From positions 15,412,712 through 15,476,711 of the forward strand of contig NC_037254.1 of the NCBI RefSeq assembly GCF_000002425.4: DNA of 64,000 nt, written 5' to 3'. This document shows, one piece after another, positions 24,552 to 36,531 of this stretch (the first letter of the stretch is position 1; the number at the start of each line of letters is the position of its first letter). The notes beneath the pieces are model-generated. The model saw only the letters and a program-made list of their open reading frames with translations. It was not told the origin of the DNA and made no database searches. The DNA comes from Physcomitrium patens. Lineage: Eukaryota > Streptophyta > Bryopsida > Funariales > Funariaceae. Position numbers and translations under genes: made by a program.

Positions 24552-24974
24552 ATGTCATGGACATACATTGGAAGATTCTTCGAATATTCTTTTAGAATAT
24601 TCTCTAAAGATTCCTTTAGAAGGTTCTAGAAGATTCTTAGAATATTCCCTAAAGATTCTCTTAGAAGGTTCAAGAATATTTTTAGAAGGTTCTAAAATAT
24701 TCTGATAGATTCTAGGAAGTTGCTCGAGAAGTTTCCTAATTAGTAGAAGTTGTTGGAGGAGCATCCTAGTTAGCGGAAGTAGCTCGAGAAGCTTCCTATT
24801 CAGTAGTATATATAGGAGTCGAGGCTGAAGGGTTCTTCAGTCTCGACAACACATCTCTTGGAGTTCTAGCTCACCTTTCTGGTGTTGTTCTTGTACTCAT
24901 CTGTTTAATCTAGTTCTGCCACTTCTTCTTGAACTTCTTGTTAGATTTCAAGTGTGTATTTTGTGTCCGTGACA
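24552..24974 (+). repeat. E1 3' LTR
   Basis: Preceded by the purine tract AGAGAGGAGGTGA (24539-24551), starts TGTCATGGAC, ends CCGTGACA and is followed by the target duplication ATATT (24975-24979). Confidence 0.95.
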
Positions 24975-25328
24975 ATATTATAGCTGAAAAAACTTATTTT
25001 TTGATAAATTGTTTTCTTTGGCAACCATGCTTTTCATTTTGTAGTTGTATTGTTTCTTTAGAAAATGTTGATCAATATATTTAGCTTCTCTATAATATAA
25101 GCATAAGCCTTTTTGACATCATCAAATCTTTTCATTCTCTATGAAGGATTTAAAACATATAATATTAAATTGTTTTGATTTTGGCCTCAATGAATGAGTT
25201 TCTGAAAACTTAGAAGCTACCGTTATTATTTGATTTATTTGTCTTTAGCTAGATCTAAGTTCTTGATGTCTTTTAAATAATCAATTATCACATGTAATGT
25301 TTTAAATAATAAATTATTACAAAGATTC

Positions 25329-25840
25329 TGTACAGCAGTGTATATATAAGATAATTGTATAGACAGTTAAAACCATAGAAGTTTCTAGAATTAAACTTAT
25401 ATTAATAGAGTAGGTAGTATCCATCATTGAACATTGAGTTTAGAACGGTTATTTAGGTAGAGCCTACCATAAAACCTTTTAAAAAAGGCTTAGGATAGTA
25501 ATCTAAGTGGAGCCTACTATAAAATATTTTAAAAAGGATCCACTATCCAAGAATATTCTAGAAAGTCCAAGGTGGTAAAATAAGGTATATATAACACTGA
25601 CTAGGGCTTTTTGGGGCATCTGGTCAAGTATGGCTTCAGATCCTTTTTCTTAGTAAAATTTGGTTTTGTATCTTTATGTTCAATTTTATTTCCGTTTGCT
25701 CAATTTTATCTTTCATGTCCTATTCTATTTAATTCCATTCAATTTTTTTCTTATCTATTTTGTTTTATTTTGTTATGAAGCCTTTTGTTATTGTAGATTA
25801 AAAGGATCTTGGATTTTTGAGATAATCTGGTCATGTTTCA
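25329..25840 (+). repeat. E4 5' LTR
   Basis: Aligns along its length with 30340-30843; contains a TATATATA stretch near the left edge and ends near GTTTCA. Left edge is uncertain by a few bases because the terminal dinucleotides have drifted. Confidence 0.8.
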
Positions 25841-28800
25841 TTGATATTAGAGTAAGTATTAGACTATTTATTTTTGATAAAGTATCAATAGTCATCATCT
25901 AGTCTAACGTCAGTTATTGTGGTCACATTAGGTACTATGTTGAGGCTACTACAAGCTACTCTTAAAAAGTTAATCAAGAGATGAAAAGACATTATAATAG
26001 CAGAGTCTACCAAAAAAATTACAATATGAGAAATATTACAAAGCAATCCAAGATGGAGGTACAAATACAACACCTCTTAGGCCAAATAGCTACTTTGCAA
26101 GGGCAAATAGAAGACTTGAAGGCAAGAGAATCAACATCTGCTAGGTTAAAATTGAATAAGCCTAGTACATATTTTAAGACTTTAAGACTAGAAGATGTAT
26201 ATCAATGGTTCTTCAACATGCAATAATACCTCCAAATATCTCGAGCAAATACTGTTGAAGAGATTATATATGCAGCTAGCTATTTGAAAGATGCAACAGC
26301 CATTTAGTAGTGACATCGAATTAAAAATTATGGAGCTCAAGGTAGATTTTGTAATTGACAAGAGTTTCATATCAAGTTAAGGAATCAATTTTGGTCCTAC
26401 AATGTTGAGAAGATAGAATGTGATCAGTTGCCAAATCTTATACAAACTAGGTCTATGCAAGATTATATCTCCCAATTGAAGTCTTTATGTCTCCAAATTG
26501 GCAATGTTTTAGAGGTAGAGATGATGGATCGATTTCTATGACATTTAAAACCTTAGGTCTAACAAGAGGTAGAGCTAAGGAATCCACAAACATTTGAAGT
26601 GGCAATTTGAATTATAGAGAGGGTTGATGCTATAGATTTCAAAAATTATAGAGCACAATCTATAGTATAAAGTCTTATGTTGCTATTTAATACTATGGCA
26701 TAACAACCAACACCAATGGAGATTGATGGCCTACAAAGATCATTGATACCACAAAAATAACAAATATTGATATAATAGGGATTAAGTTTCTATTATTGAG
26801 AGCTAGGCCATTAGATTGGAGGTTGTTTAAAACGTCAAAATTCAAGCACAAGTATGACAAGGAGGCTTCATAATCTTAATATTCACCAAATCGATAATGA
26901 GTTAGAGCAAAAAAAATGGGATTCCCTAATAAAGGCACCAAAGGCCAATATTAGGATTAGCTATTGTCTCTCAGAGACAAATGACATAGCTTCAAACAAC
27001 TATAAAAAGAGTCGACTGGTACATTTAATGGAACTACTAAGATGACAACCATATTGAATACTTATAGATTGTGGCTATACAAAAAATTGCATCTCAACTA
27101 AAATTATTGACCACCTTGAAATTAAAACTAAAGAAATCAAATGAGGAAGTATATACTTTGTAGATGATTGAGAAAACATATTAAATGAGACATGAGAAGA
27201 AGAAACCTTAAAATTGAAAAATACCTATATTTTAAGAGAGAGATTCAAAGTAATAAAGCTAAGTTATTATATTATCTTTGATATACCATGGCTATAGATG
27301 AGAAATAAGCAAGTTGATTAAATAGCAAGGACAATATTTTTTAAAGATGGAGGACATAAGGTGACTTTTGTAACTCCGCATCAAGTGAAGAAGAAAAGTA
27401 ATTTACAACCAAAGATTTACTCATAGGAACAACTTTCATGAAGAAGCAAATATAACATGAGCAACTGGTATATATTGTGGTTTCAAATCTTGCATCAATG
27501 GTAGGAAAGACAAGCAAAAAAGTAGAACAGGTAGAACAACTTATATAAAAATATCATGATGTCTTTTCAACCAACCTATCTAGTGGCATGCTTCTTGATC
27601 GAGATGCCTTCTTTCAAATAGAACTATTGCCTAAAACCAAACCAAGAAGTCAACCAATTTATTACCTAGTACTAAAAGAACTTGAAAAGCTACGGAAGAC
27701 ATTGGATGAACTCTTAGAAAAAGACCTCATTCAACAAAGCACATCACTATAGAGAATATATGTACTCTTTGCACCCAAAGGATGTAAAAAAGATGATATT
27801 TTGTAAGCGCTATAGACATTTTGAATAGTTAGTTTTATCTTTTGGCCTCACTAATGTTCTAGCTTCTTTCATGGATCAAATAAATAGATTATTTCAAGAC
27901 CTTTTAAACAAGTATGTAGTTGTCTTCATTGATGATATTCTTGTATATAATAAAATCTATAAAGAACTTAAGTAATATCCATAAGAAGTGTCGTACTAGC
28001 TACAAAATATTTGCTTCTATTGTAAGTAATGAAAATGTGAACTTTGGATATCAAAGGTCACCTATTTAGGATATGTGGTGTCCTCCAAAGGCATGCATAT
28101 GGAGCAAAATAAGATAAAAGCAGTAGAAGATTGGCCAACCTCCAAGGATGCTTCTAAAATTTGCTCATTTTTAGACCTTGCTAGATATTATTGCCATTTT
28201 GTTTGGCAATTTGTTCACATTATTGCCTCATTGACAAACCTATTGGAGAAGGATGTTCCATTTGAATAAAAATTAGAGTAACAAAATGCCTTTGATAAGT
28301 TGAAGGAGACACTCATTATTACTCTAATATTGCAATCTTATGATCTTTATTTTCTTTTACACTTGACATTGATGCTTTTGACTTTACTATTGGAGTGGTT
28401 CTTCAACAAGACTTTAGTAGGAGCCTTCAACTTGTGGCATATGAAATACACAAGCTCAAAAAGACAAGGTGCAATTACTTTGCATATGATTCAGAGCAAT
28501 TAGTGATTCTACATGCCACAAAGGTGTAGTAACACTAGCTATTAGAGAAGCTAGTGGTTGTTTAAACTGACCATCGATCCTTGTTACATGATTTGCATCT
28601 GAAAAATATAAAATTGTGGCATCATTATTGGTAAGAGTGGTTGTAGCTTTGTGATATACAGCTTGAGTATAAGCAAGGGTGATAACATACTATACTAGAC
28701 AACATATTGTAAAGACCAGACTTAAAGGACAAATTAGGAGACAAGGCAAAAATCACTATCATTAGTAGTATCATTTCAAATCTAAAAAAAGAAGCAAAAT

Positions 28801-30339
28801 AGAAAGAAGCTATATATTAAGATTCTTATTTTAAGATAGTTAGTGATTGACTAAAGGTAGATAATATATAGTATCAAGATTACACTCCTAATAAAGGCTT
28901 GCTCTATTTTAATATGGTTAGTGATCGACTGAAGGTAGATAATACACAGTATTAAGATTACACTCTTAGTCATAGCTTGCTTTATTTTAAGAAGCAGATT
29001 TATGTATCCAATAATGCTATACTCCAAATGTACATACTTCAAGAGAAATATGACATCCCAATATTTAGAGATCTGGACAAGAGAAGACTCTAGGATGAAT
29101 CTCAAGGACATGGTTTTGAGCAAGTTTGGATTGTGATGTTTGAGCCTTTGTACACTCCTACAAATTATATCAACATAATAAAATACATAACACAACATCT
29201 CTTAGATCATTGCAGCCAATTCTGCTACTTACAACATGTTGAAAGCAAGTGACTATAGATCTCACTACGTGATTGCAGTAGAATCATACCTTGGTTGCTA
29301 TTTTTGTAGATTGATTCTCAAAACAACTTTACTTGGCTATGATGCGCTCGAAGATTAATACCGTTGCATTTGTACAAGTCTTCTTTGATACTGTCTTTTG
29401 TCATTATAGATTATTTTATGTCATTATTTTAGATCGAGATCCAGGCTTCAAGGGAAGTTTTTGGCAAGCCTTGTTTAAGCTACTAGGTACACGACTTGCT
29501 ATATCTACATTCTTCTATTTTCAAATAAATAGAAAAATAGAGCATGCAAATCAAACCTTAGTAGATATGTTGTGGGCATTTATAGTGGTTTATTATAATG
29601 ATTGGGATGAATATTTAATATCCTTAGAATTTACTTACAATGATAGTATTCAAGCAAATATCGATTATTCACCATTTTTTTTTAATACTAGTGAGCATCC
29701 AATTATGCCAACAACTTTCTATTGTTCCATTGACACCAACAACTTGACAACAATAGAATTTATACAACAACTTATAATGGCCTTACAAGAGGCATGATAC
29801 CACTTTCTTACTGCATAGAATTAACAGAGGCAGTATGCGGATAACCACTTGTAACACAAGACCTTCCAAGAGTGTAATCAAGTATTACTTTCTAATGCCA
29901 ATTTGCCACTCGCTACATCAACTCAAATCTGTAAATTAGTACCTTGGTGGCTTGGACCTTTCTGCATTTCTGTAGTGATTTTTGATGTCATATATCGCAT
30001 TGAGCTTCCACCACATATTTGGATCCATCTAGTCTTCCATATTTTGCAACTGAAGGAATTTCATATTGAGCCAAAGTACTTTTTGGATCAATACTATCTA
30101 CCACCACCACTAATTATAATTGATGATCAATGAGAATATGAAGTGGATAATATTTTGGAGCATTGCTACCTTTGTTGTAGCAATAGATGTCAACAACTTT
30201 AGTACAAAGTTCTTTGGAAAAGTTATCCTATTCATGATAGAACGTGAAAACCTATACAAAACCTCACCCATTTCCAACAAACAATTTGGAGATACCATAG
30301 GGAGTAAAACAAGGATATTTTGCAGTAGTGGAGGAGGAC

Positions 30340-30843
30340 TAACTATAACAAGGTATAGATAAAATAATTGTATAGATAGTTAGAACCATGGAAGTTTTTA
30401 GAATTAGAGATATGTTAGTAGATTAGGTAGAATCCATCATAGAACATTTTAAAAAGAATTTAGGATAATTATTTAGATAGAATCTATCATAAAATCTTTT
30501 AAAAAAGAATTTAAGGTAGTTATCTAGGTAGGATCTATCACCTAAGAACATTCTAGAAAGTCCAAGGTGATAAAATAAGATATAAATAGGATTAGTTAGG
30601 ACCTTTTGGAGTATCTGGTCAAGTATGACTTTAAACCTTTTTTCTTAGTAAAATTTGGTTTTATACCTTTATGTTTGGTTCTATTTTGTTTAGTTTTTGT
30701 TTGGTCAATTTCGTCTTTCATATCCTATTTTTTTTAGTTTATTTAATTTATTTAAGTCTATTTCGTCTTATTTTGTAATGAGACTTTATGTTATTGTAGA
30801 TTAGAAAGGTCTTAGGTTTTTGAGATAATTTGGTCCTATTTCA
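30340..30843 (+). repeat. E4 3' LTR
   Basis: Follows the purine tract GTGGAGGAGGAC and ends CTATTTCA, after which E0 gag-region sequence resumes. Confidence 0.8.
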
Positions 30844-31739
30844 TTCTTCTTTTGATATTATTAGTAATAAATCTTTGATATTATTCTTTAATTTATATCA
30901 AAATTGATTGATAAGGGCTTTGTCATTTCAATCTATGTTGCAAGTTAGGTTTTAGAATTTAATAGCATATATAGTGTTGACTGTAATCCTTGTTGCAAAA
31001 ATAAAATCTTGATTTTTGCTATTTTTTTTTATCACTTTCTCTGAATATAGCCATAAATACTTTTAAGAATGAATTCAAAATATAAAGGAGTCACAAATCC
31101 TTTTTTTATTAAAGTTACAAACCAAGAAAGAACACTTCATGATATAACTGTACCTATTAATCCGACTTGAGAAAATCCAATGGAATATTGGAAGGGATAC
31201 AACCTTAGACAGAGCTTGACTTATTGCAAAAATCCTTGAGATTTTGATTTTGTTCCATCAAACTTCTCATGCATATTAATCCTTGTCCTTATCATACTTG
31301 TAGAAACAAATCTCTTTAGATTTAGTTTTGAATTTGATCTATTTGCTTCTTTCAATAGCATAATTTCTTGTTGCAAACTCTGAACTTCTTCTATAGGCAT
31401 TGAAATAATACCCCATGATTTACATTGAAAATACATGAGATTTCTACTCGTAAAGTGTTGATAAGCTTATGAAGATTTGTAATAGTTATAAATCTATTCT
31501 CACTTTCGTTGAGAGTACCATCCATAATCTTTCCTTCTATAGGCAATTCAAATAAGTTAAAAATGTAAAATTAGAAGAAGATAATCTGTAACTTCTAATA
31601 TCAAATAAAAATTTCTATAAAGATGGATAATCCACTTTCTTTAAGGAAAAGATTAATATTAGAAAAAAAAATTATTTATTTAAAGGTAGATAGACTGTAC
31701 CATTCAAAATACAATAATTGAAGTGGGATAATTCACTCA

Positions 31740-31855
31740 CTTTTAAGAAGCTTCTTTAGAAAGAATTAATAAAATTAACCTACTTTTATCTACTTTATCT
31801 ACTTCTATTTAATCATATAGGTATTATTTTAGAATACCTATATATATTTATGATA
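31740..31855 (-). repeat. E0 5' LTR remnant
   Basis: The last 100 or so bases match the right-hand end of the E2 and E0 LTRs, including the AAGAAGCTTCTT motif and the run to TTTATGATA. It is flanked by TTAAT, matching CTAAT at the other end of E0 with one change. Confidence 0.7.
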
Positions 31856-32782
31856 TTAATATAAAGAGAGTATTTTTAGTAAATATAATTAATATTTATT
31901 TAACTTTGATTCATTAAAAAGTAGCAATATAAATTTATATATTATAAATAAAATATATAAGCGTGTAGCAATATAATAGTAATTAATGAAGAAAAATAAA
32001 TTATAATATAAAAATATCACTACATAATAAGTTCAAAGAATAAATAATATAATATAGAATAAATACAAGAAAAATAAATAAAATAAGACTAGTGTGATAT
32101 AAGTGACAAATAAACACTAGTGATAAAGCAATTTAAAAGAAAAGCAGTAAATTATAAAAATAAAATTGAAATACATTATTTACTAGTAATATTAATGGAG
32201 ATTATCTAGAATTTTAAAATTATTTTAAAAGATGCAAAAGAATAATCTAAATTCAAAAGATAGTGGCAAGTATAATTAAAGTAATAAGTAAGAGATAGCA
32301 AGTTACTTATGCAAGAAATACTACATAATTAATTTAAAAGAATATACAATAGAAAATTTAGTAAAAAATATATATAACAAAATTAATATTATTATTAGAT
32401 TTTAATAAAAATTATTAAACTAATAAAAAATTAAAAAAATCAATGCTTTTATTACTTACTATTCTAAAAGCTATTTAAATTACATAAATCCATATTTGTA
32501 TAAAAATCCAAATATTAGTATTTAAAAGTTTTTTAGGTCTTTGGCTTTAATTTGGTTAGTAGCATAGTCTATAGCCACAAAAATATAAAACTATTTGTAT
32601 AACTTATTGCAAATTTAATATATTTAATAAAATTAGGTTCAATTGTTAAGAATAAAGAAATCAGACCTTACCAATATAATACTTGACAAGGAAGAAGAAT
32701 ACATAATGAACCTTCTAATTGAAGCTATAATAAATATTTCTTTATATGTATTTGATTCTAATAACATATAAAGTGGTTTTTA
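31856..32782. other. AT-rich DNA between E0 and E2
   Basis: Very AT-rich, with no readable domain. The last 45 bases resemble the DNA on the far side of E2 (45098-45146), so this is probably the left part of the older sequence into which E2 inserted. Confidence 0.45.
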
Positions 32783-33331
32783 TGTCAAAGACAAGAATCT
32801 CGAAGAAAGAAAATCTTCAATATACTCTTGTGTCACTGAAAGGAATTAGAAAGTCATCCATAGATGATATGATATTGAGCTAGAATGGCTATTGCCAAAA
32901 ACAAGAAGATTAGAAAGACTTGAAACAAGACTAAAGACTAGAAAGGCAATGACAAGAGTAAAGAAGGCTTCACTTTTGCCTCCATATACACTCTTAACTA
33001 GGAGCTACATAGCGATGTCCTATAGGACCTCCAAATCATGTTGACTTTGCTAGCTACATGTCTTAACTTGTAAGGCAAGTTATCTATGTATGTGCCACAT
33101 AGTTAATTTATTCCACAAGCTATTATACGGAGTTAACTTGTTCAACAAGCTACCAACATGAGGTTAACTTGTTGGCCAAGTTTCTAACCTATAAATACAT
33201 CTAAATTCAATACTGCATCTATGAAGCTTCTAAAAAGCTTTTTTAGAAGACTTTATGAAATTAATCTATATTTACCTCCTTCTATTCAATCATGTAAATA
33301 ACTATTGAGATAAATGTATATATTTGTAATA
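32783..33331 (-). repeat. E2 3' LTR
   Basis: Aligns end to end with 44573-45091 and, in reverse complement, with the E3 LTRs. The promoter inverted repeat and the CAATAGCCATTC-like block are recognisable. Confidence 0.85.
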
Positions 33332-35958
33332 TTACCTCCCTTCTAGGGACAAGTTTCATGAGGAGCAGTCATCATCTTTCATGAATCTTTACAATGCTTC
33401 ATCTTAGTTTTGATAGATGTCATTGATGAAAGATCTCAACCTTCTTTGTTGCATTTGTAAGATTCTTTGCTTCCTTCCATATATGTTCACTAATATCATA
33501 TCCATGCCAATGAACATGATATTTTAACCTATTTTTATACTACCTTGAATCTAAAACTTCTTCTATCTCAAACTCTTCAATATTATCCACTTTTATAGGA
33601 AGAAGTGGCATTTATCTTCTTCTTAAGATATTCAATATCTTATACGGCTCAAGAAGGAACATGTGAAATACAAGGTAGATCTTCATACTTGAATAGATGT
33701 AATCGATAAGAAACACGATTGATTTTTTACAAATAGGAAACGGTTCCAGCCTATAATAGTCTAACTTATCACAAGGACATGTAGTCTTGATATTGCGATG
33801 AAGTAACCATACCTTGTGACTTATATTGAATTGGGGCTATTCCTTATAATAGGAATCTATGTTAGTCTTTTGTTATTCTTTAGCTTCCTTTAATTGTATC
33901 TTCATTGTTGCATATAGATCTAACAAAAAATTTGTCAAATCTTTTGTTGTAGGATTATCAACTTTTAAAAAGTCAAAAGTATCAAGTTGTAGATGATAAC
34001 CGTAATTAACAAACAAAGGTATTTGTTGAATAGAAGAATGTATCGAATTAATATTTATAAATTTTGCTAATGGCAAAGGAGATGTTCAATCATCTTGATG
34101 ATAATTAATAGTACCCCTCAAATACTACTCTAGAACTTGATTCACCCATTCCATTTGCCCATCAATTTGAATATAAAAAGTTGAAGAGAGCTCTATATCC
34201 ACCTTTAGAATCTTAAATAGGATTTTTTAAAATCTTGATACAAATTGAATCCCTCTATTCGATATAATATCCTTTAGTAATCCATAATAGTGATAGATAT
34301 TTTTGATAAAAAGCTCAACTATTTTTTTTTACCTAAAATAGATTTTATACATGATACAAAATGTGTCATTTTGGTGAAGCAATCTATGATTACGAATATA
34401 AAGCCATATGAACGTGAGACTGGAAGAACTATGATAAAATCCATAGAAATAGAAGACCATGATTGTTTTGGAATTGATAATGCATTTAGAAGTCCATAAG
34501 GTGGATGGTAAGGAGTTTTGAATCTTAAACAAGTATTGCATGATTATACAAAGTCTTTGATTGCTTTTCACATTTGAGGCCAACAAAAATCTCTTTATAT
34601 TAACTCCAAAGTTTTATTATATCCAAAATGTTCGGTTTTTGGATAATCATGACGAGCTTTAAGAACATGTAATTGTGCCTTGTCTTTTGGAATATATAGG
34701 TAATCTTTGAAATATAGTAGGTTGTTCTTGAACTCAAACTTTGAAGTGTTATAGGACTTAAAAGAAGTATTCTTGATATCATAAATAAAAAGATCAAATG
34801 ACACACTTGATTGAATTTGCTTGACAAAGATTGAATCAATTTTCAATGTTGTTTTTATTAATTGAAGATAAAAATACTTGAGCTTCAAGAGAATCAATCT
34901 TTTTTGATCAAATGATGCATCTTCTTCTTCTGATACAAGATAAAAACGTCTAGAAAGGATGTCTAATTGACCTTGTTATTTTTTGAGTCGACAAGTGATC
35001 TTGAAATTGAATCTGGATAAAGACATACTCTAACAGGCTTGACGACAATTAAAAATACTTGCTGACATGAAGTATTTAAGGTTCTTATGATCGATGTATA
35101 TGGTGAGTGGACTTGATGCACCTTCTAAATAATGATGCCATTCTTGAAATGAATCCATGATTGCAAAGAGTTCTTTGTCATGGATTTCATAATAAATCTC
35201 AGCTACTAAAAATTTCTTGGAATAAAAAGCTACTAAGTAGAATTTATTCACTGTTCTTATTTATGACAAGATGGCACCCATAGTAAAATTTGATGCATCT
35301 ATTTCCACAAAAAATACCTTGGAGAAGTTGACATAATGCAAAATTGGAGCAAAAGTAAATTCTTTCATTAAAGTATCAATTGATGCTTTTGTATTTTTAT
35401 TCCACTTAAGTTTGTCTTTACAAGTCAATAGTATAAGTGGAGCTATAACTTGAAAAAAATTATGGATGAAGATTCAATAATAATTAACAAAGTCCAAAAA
35501 GCATTGCACAACTTGTACTATTTTTAGAACCTTCCAATCTATGATAGTTTGGACCTTCTTGAAATCCATCATAAGGCCTTTGTTAGAAATAATGTATCCT
35601 AAAAAGTCAACTTAAATAGTGTAGAATACATACTTTTCCAACTTAGCATATAATCTTGCATCTTTAAGTTTTTGTAAGACACGACAAACAAAAAGTTCAT
35701 ATTTTTTTGTGTTCTTAGAATAGATTAGAATTTCGTCTAAATAGTAAACAATAAAATCATCTAGAAACTCACAAAAAATATCATTCATAAGATGTTGAAA
35801 AGCGGCCGATGTATTTGGGAGTCCAAAAGGCATGACATTGTATTCAAAATGTCTATATCTATTTGAAAAGCAGTCTTCTATTCATCTCCTTCTTTGATAC
35901 AAACTAAGTTGTATGCTCTTTGTAGATCTATTTTGGTATAGATCTTTGCTTGATTAAG

Positions 35959-36518
35959 TGTCACGGACATAATCATGTAAGCTAGTAATTACATATATAA
36001 ATAGATAGAAGTAGTAAAAATAGATAAAAGTAAGTTAATTCTATAGTATTTAATATGGAAGCTTCCTAGAAGCTTCATAGACGTTGCTTTGACTTCATAG
36101 GTGTCTTTAATTGACTTTTTGGATTAGAAACTTGGTCAACAAGTTGGCCATGTGCCACACATGTTGTTAGCTTGAAGATCAAGCTAACTATGTGGCCCAC
36201 ATGTAGAAAAACTTGCCTTGTAAATCAAGGCATGTGTTCCATAAAGTCAACACATATTGGAGGTCCTATAGAACATCGCCACGTAGCCCGTAGTTAGATA
36301 GTATATATAGAGATAAGAGTGAAGGCTTCTTCACTCTTGTCAACTCCTTTCTTGCTTCTAGTCTAGTTTCAAGGGTCTTTAGTTTCTTTATCTTTTGGCA
36401 ATAGCCATTCTAGTTTCTCTTTCAATATATATACTTGTTTATTTATATTTTGTTACCTCTCTTTGAGTGAAGGCTCACTTATCTGAATTATTTTTTCTTC
36501 GACTTCTTGTCCTTGACA
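35959..36518 (+). repeat. E3 5' LTR
   Basis: Starts TGTCACGGAC, ends CCTTGACA. It contains GAAGCTTC repeated with a 3-nt gap (36058-36076), a perfect hairpin GTTAGCTTGA/TCAAGCTAAC (36166-36188) and a TATATATA box (36302-36309). Confidence 0.95.
36302..36343 (+). promoter_or_regulatory. E3 core promoter: TATA box, inverted repeat and putative transcription start
   Basis: TATATATA (36302-36309) is followed by an inverted repeat with 13-bp arms (36312-36324 and 36329-36341, one G-T pair) and a 4-nt loop, the same geometry as in E1 with mostly different sequence. ACTCTTGTCAA (36333-36343) starts 31 nt after the TATA start and is complementary to the site after the LTR. Confidence 0.7.
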
Positions 36519-36520
36519 GA

Positions 36521-36531
36521 TTGATAAGAGT
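36521..36531 (+). promoter_or_regulatory. E3 candidate self-primer binding site
   Basis: TTGATAAGAGT lies 3 nt after the LTR and pairs with 36333-36343 in ten Watson-Crick pairs and one G-U. A tRNA-iMet-like motif (AATATCAGAGC, 36540-36550) follows but does not match at the three bases that would pair with the tRNA CCA end. Confidence 0.65.

Larger units (their letters stand above)
18815..24974 (+). mobile_element. E1: young fungal-type Ty3/gypsy chromovirus, nested in E0
   Basis: Complete from LTR to LTR (6.16 kb) with a perfect 5-bp target duplication ATATT (18810-18814 and 24975-24979). The order is 5' LTR, primer site, gag (about 19.55-20.4 kb) with a CCHC knuckle (about 20.44), protease (LLDSGAST, about 20.67), reverse transcriptase (about 21.25-21.85; KIDLRGAYNL, IYLDDIL), RNase H (about 22.1-22.5), integrase (about 22.75-23.6), a C-terminal chromodomain (about 23.84-23.97; VHWSGYD), an extra reading region (24155-24501), a purine tract (24539-24551) and the 3' LTR. 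The motif DEWKTAFRTRYGHFEY is typical of fungal-type chromoviruses. It is broken, with about three or four breaks, but nearly whole. LTRs differ at about ten positions plus one short length change, so it is the youngest complete copy here. Confidence 0.95.
25329..30843 (+). mobile_element. E4: old plant-type Ty3/gypsy chromovirus, nested in E0
   Basis: LTRs (25329-25840 and 30340-30843) bracket a plus-strand gypsy element inserted in the E0 gag region. Directly after the 5' LTR is TGATATTAGAG (25842-25852), a tRNA-iMet primer site with two transitions. Visible parts are gag (about 25.98-26.8 kb), reverse transcriptase (about 27.6-28.0; FIDDILVY), RNase H (about 28.3-28.7), integrase (about 29.3-29.8) and a chromodomain trace (EYEVDNILEH, about 30.13). 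The reverse transcriptase reads like ordinary plant chromoviruses, unlike the other gypsy elements here. A purine tract precedes the 3' LTR. It is a fossil with many breaks; LTRs have drifted far more than those of E1 and E3. Confidence 0.85.
10701..31855 (-). mobile_element. E0: old Ty3/gypsy chromovirus (E3 family), host of nested insertions
   Basis: Read on the minus strand this is a fungal-type chromovirus closely related to E2 and E3. Left to right on the plus strand come its 3' LTR (10701-13470, interrupted), a purine tract (13471-13486), the extra reading region (about 13.5-13.9 kb), chromodomain (about 14.1-14.3), integrase (about 14.7-16.4), RNase H (about 17.0-17.3), reverse transcriptase (about 17.4-18.0), protease (about 18.6) and, beyond E1, the zinc-knuckle/gag region (about 25.0-25.3 and 30.85-31.6), then an LTR remnant. 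E1, E4 and two unclassified segments are inserted in it. Flanks CTAAT (10696-10700) and TTAAT (31856-31860) look like a target duplication with one change. It is a fossil with many breaks and the oldest layer of the nest. Confidence 0.85.

Noticed and set aside
25660-25902. Hydrophobic plus-strand frame
   Set aside because: It is a translation of the AT-rich E4 LTR and leader, not a membrane protein gene.
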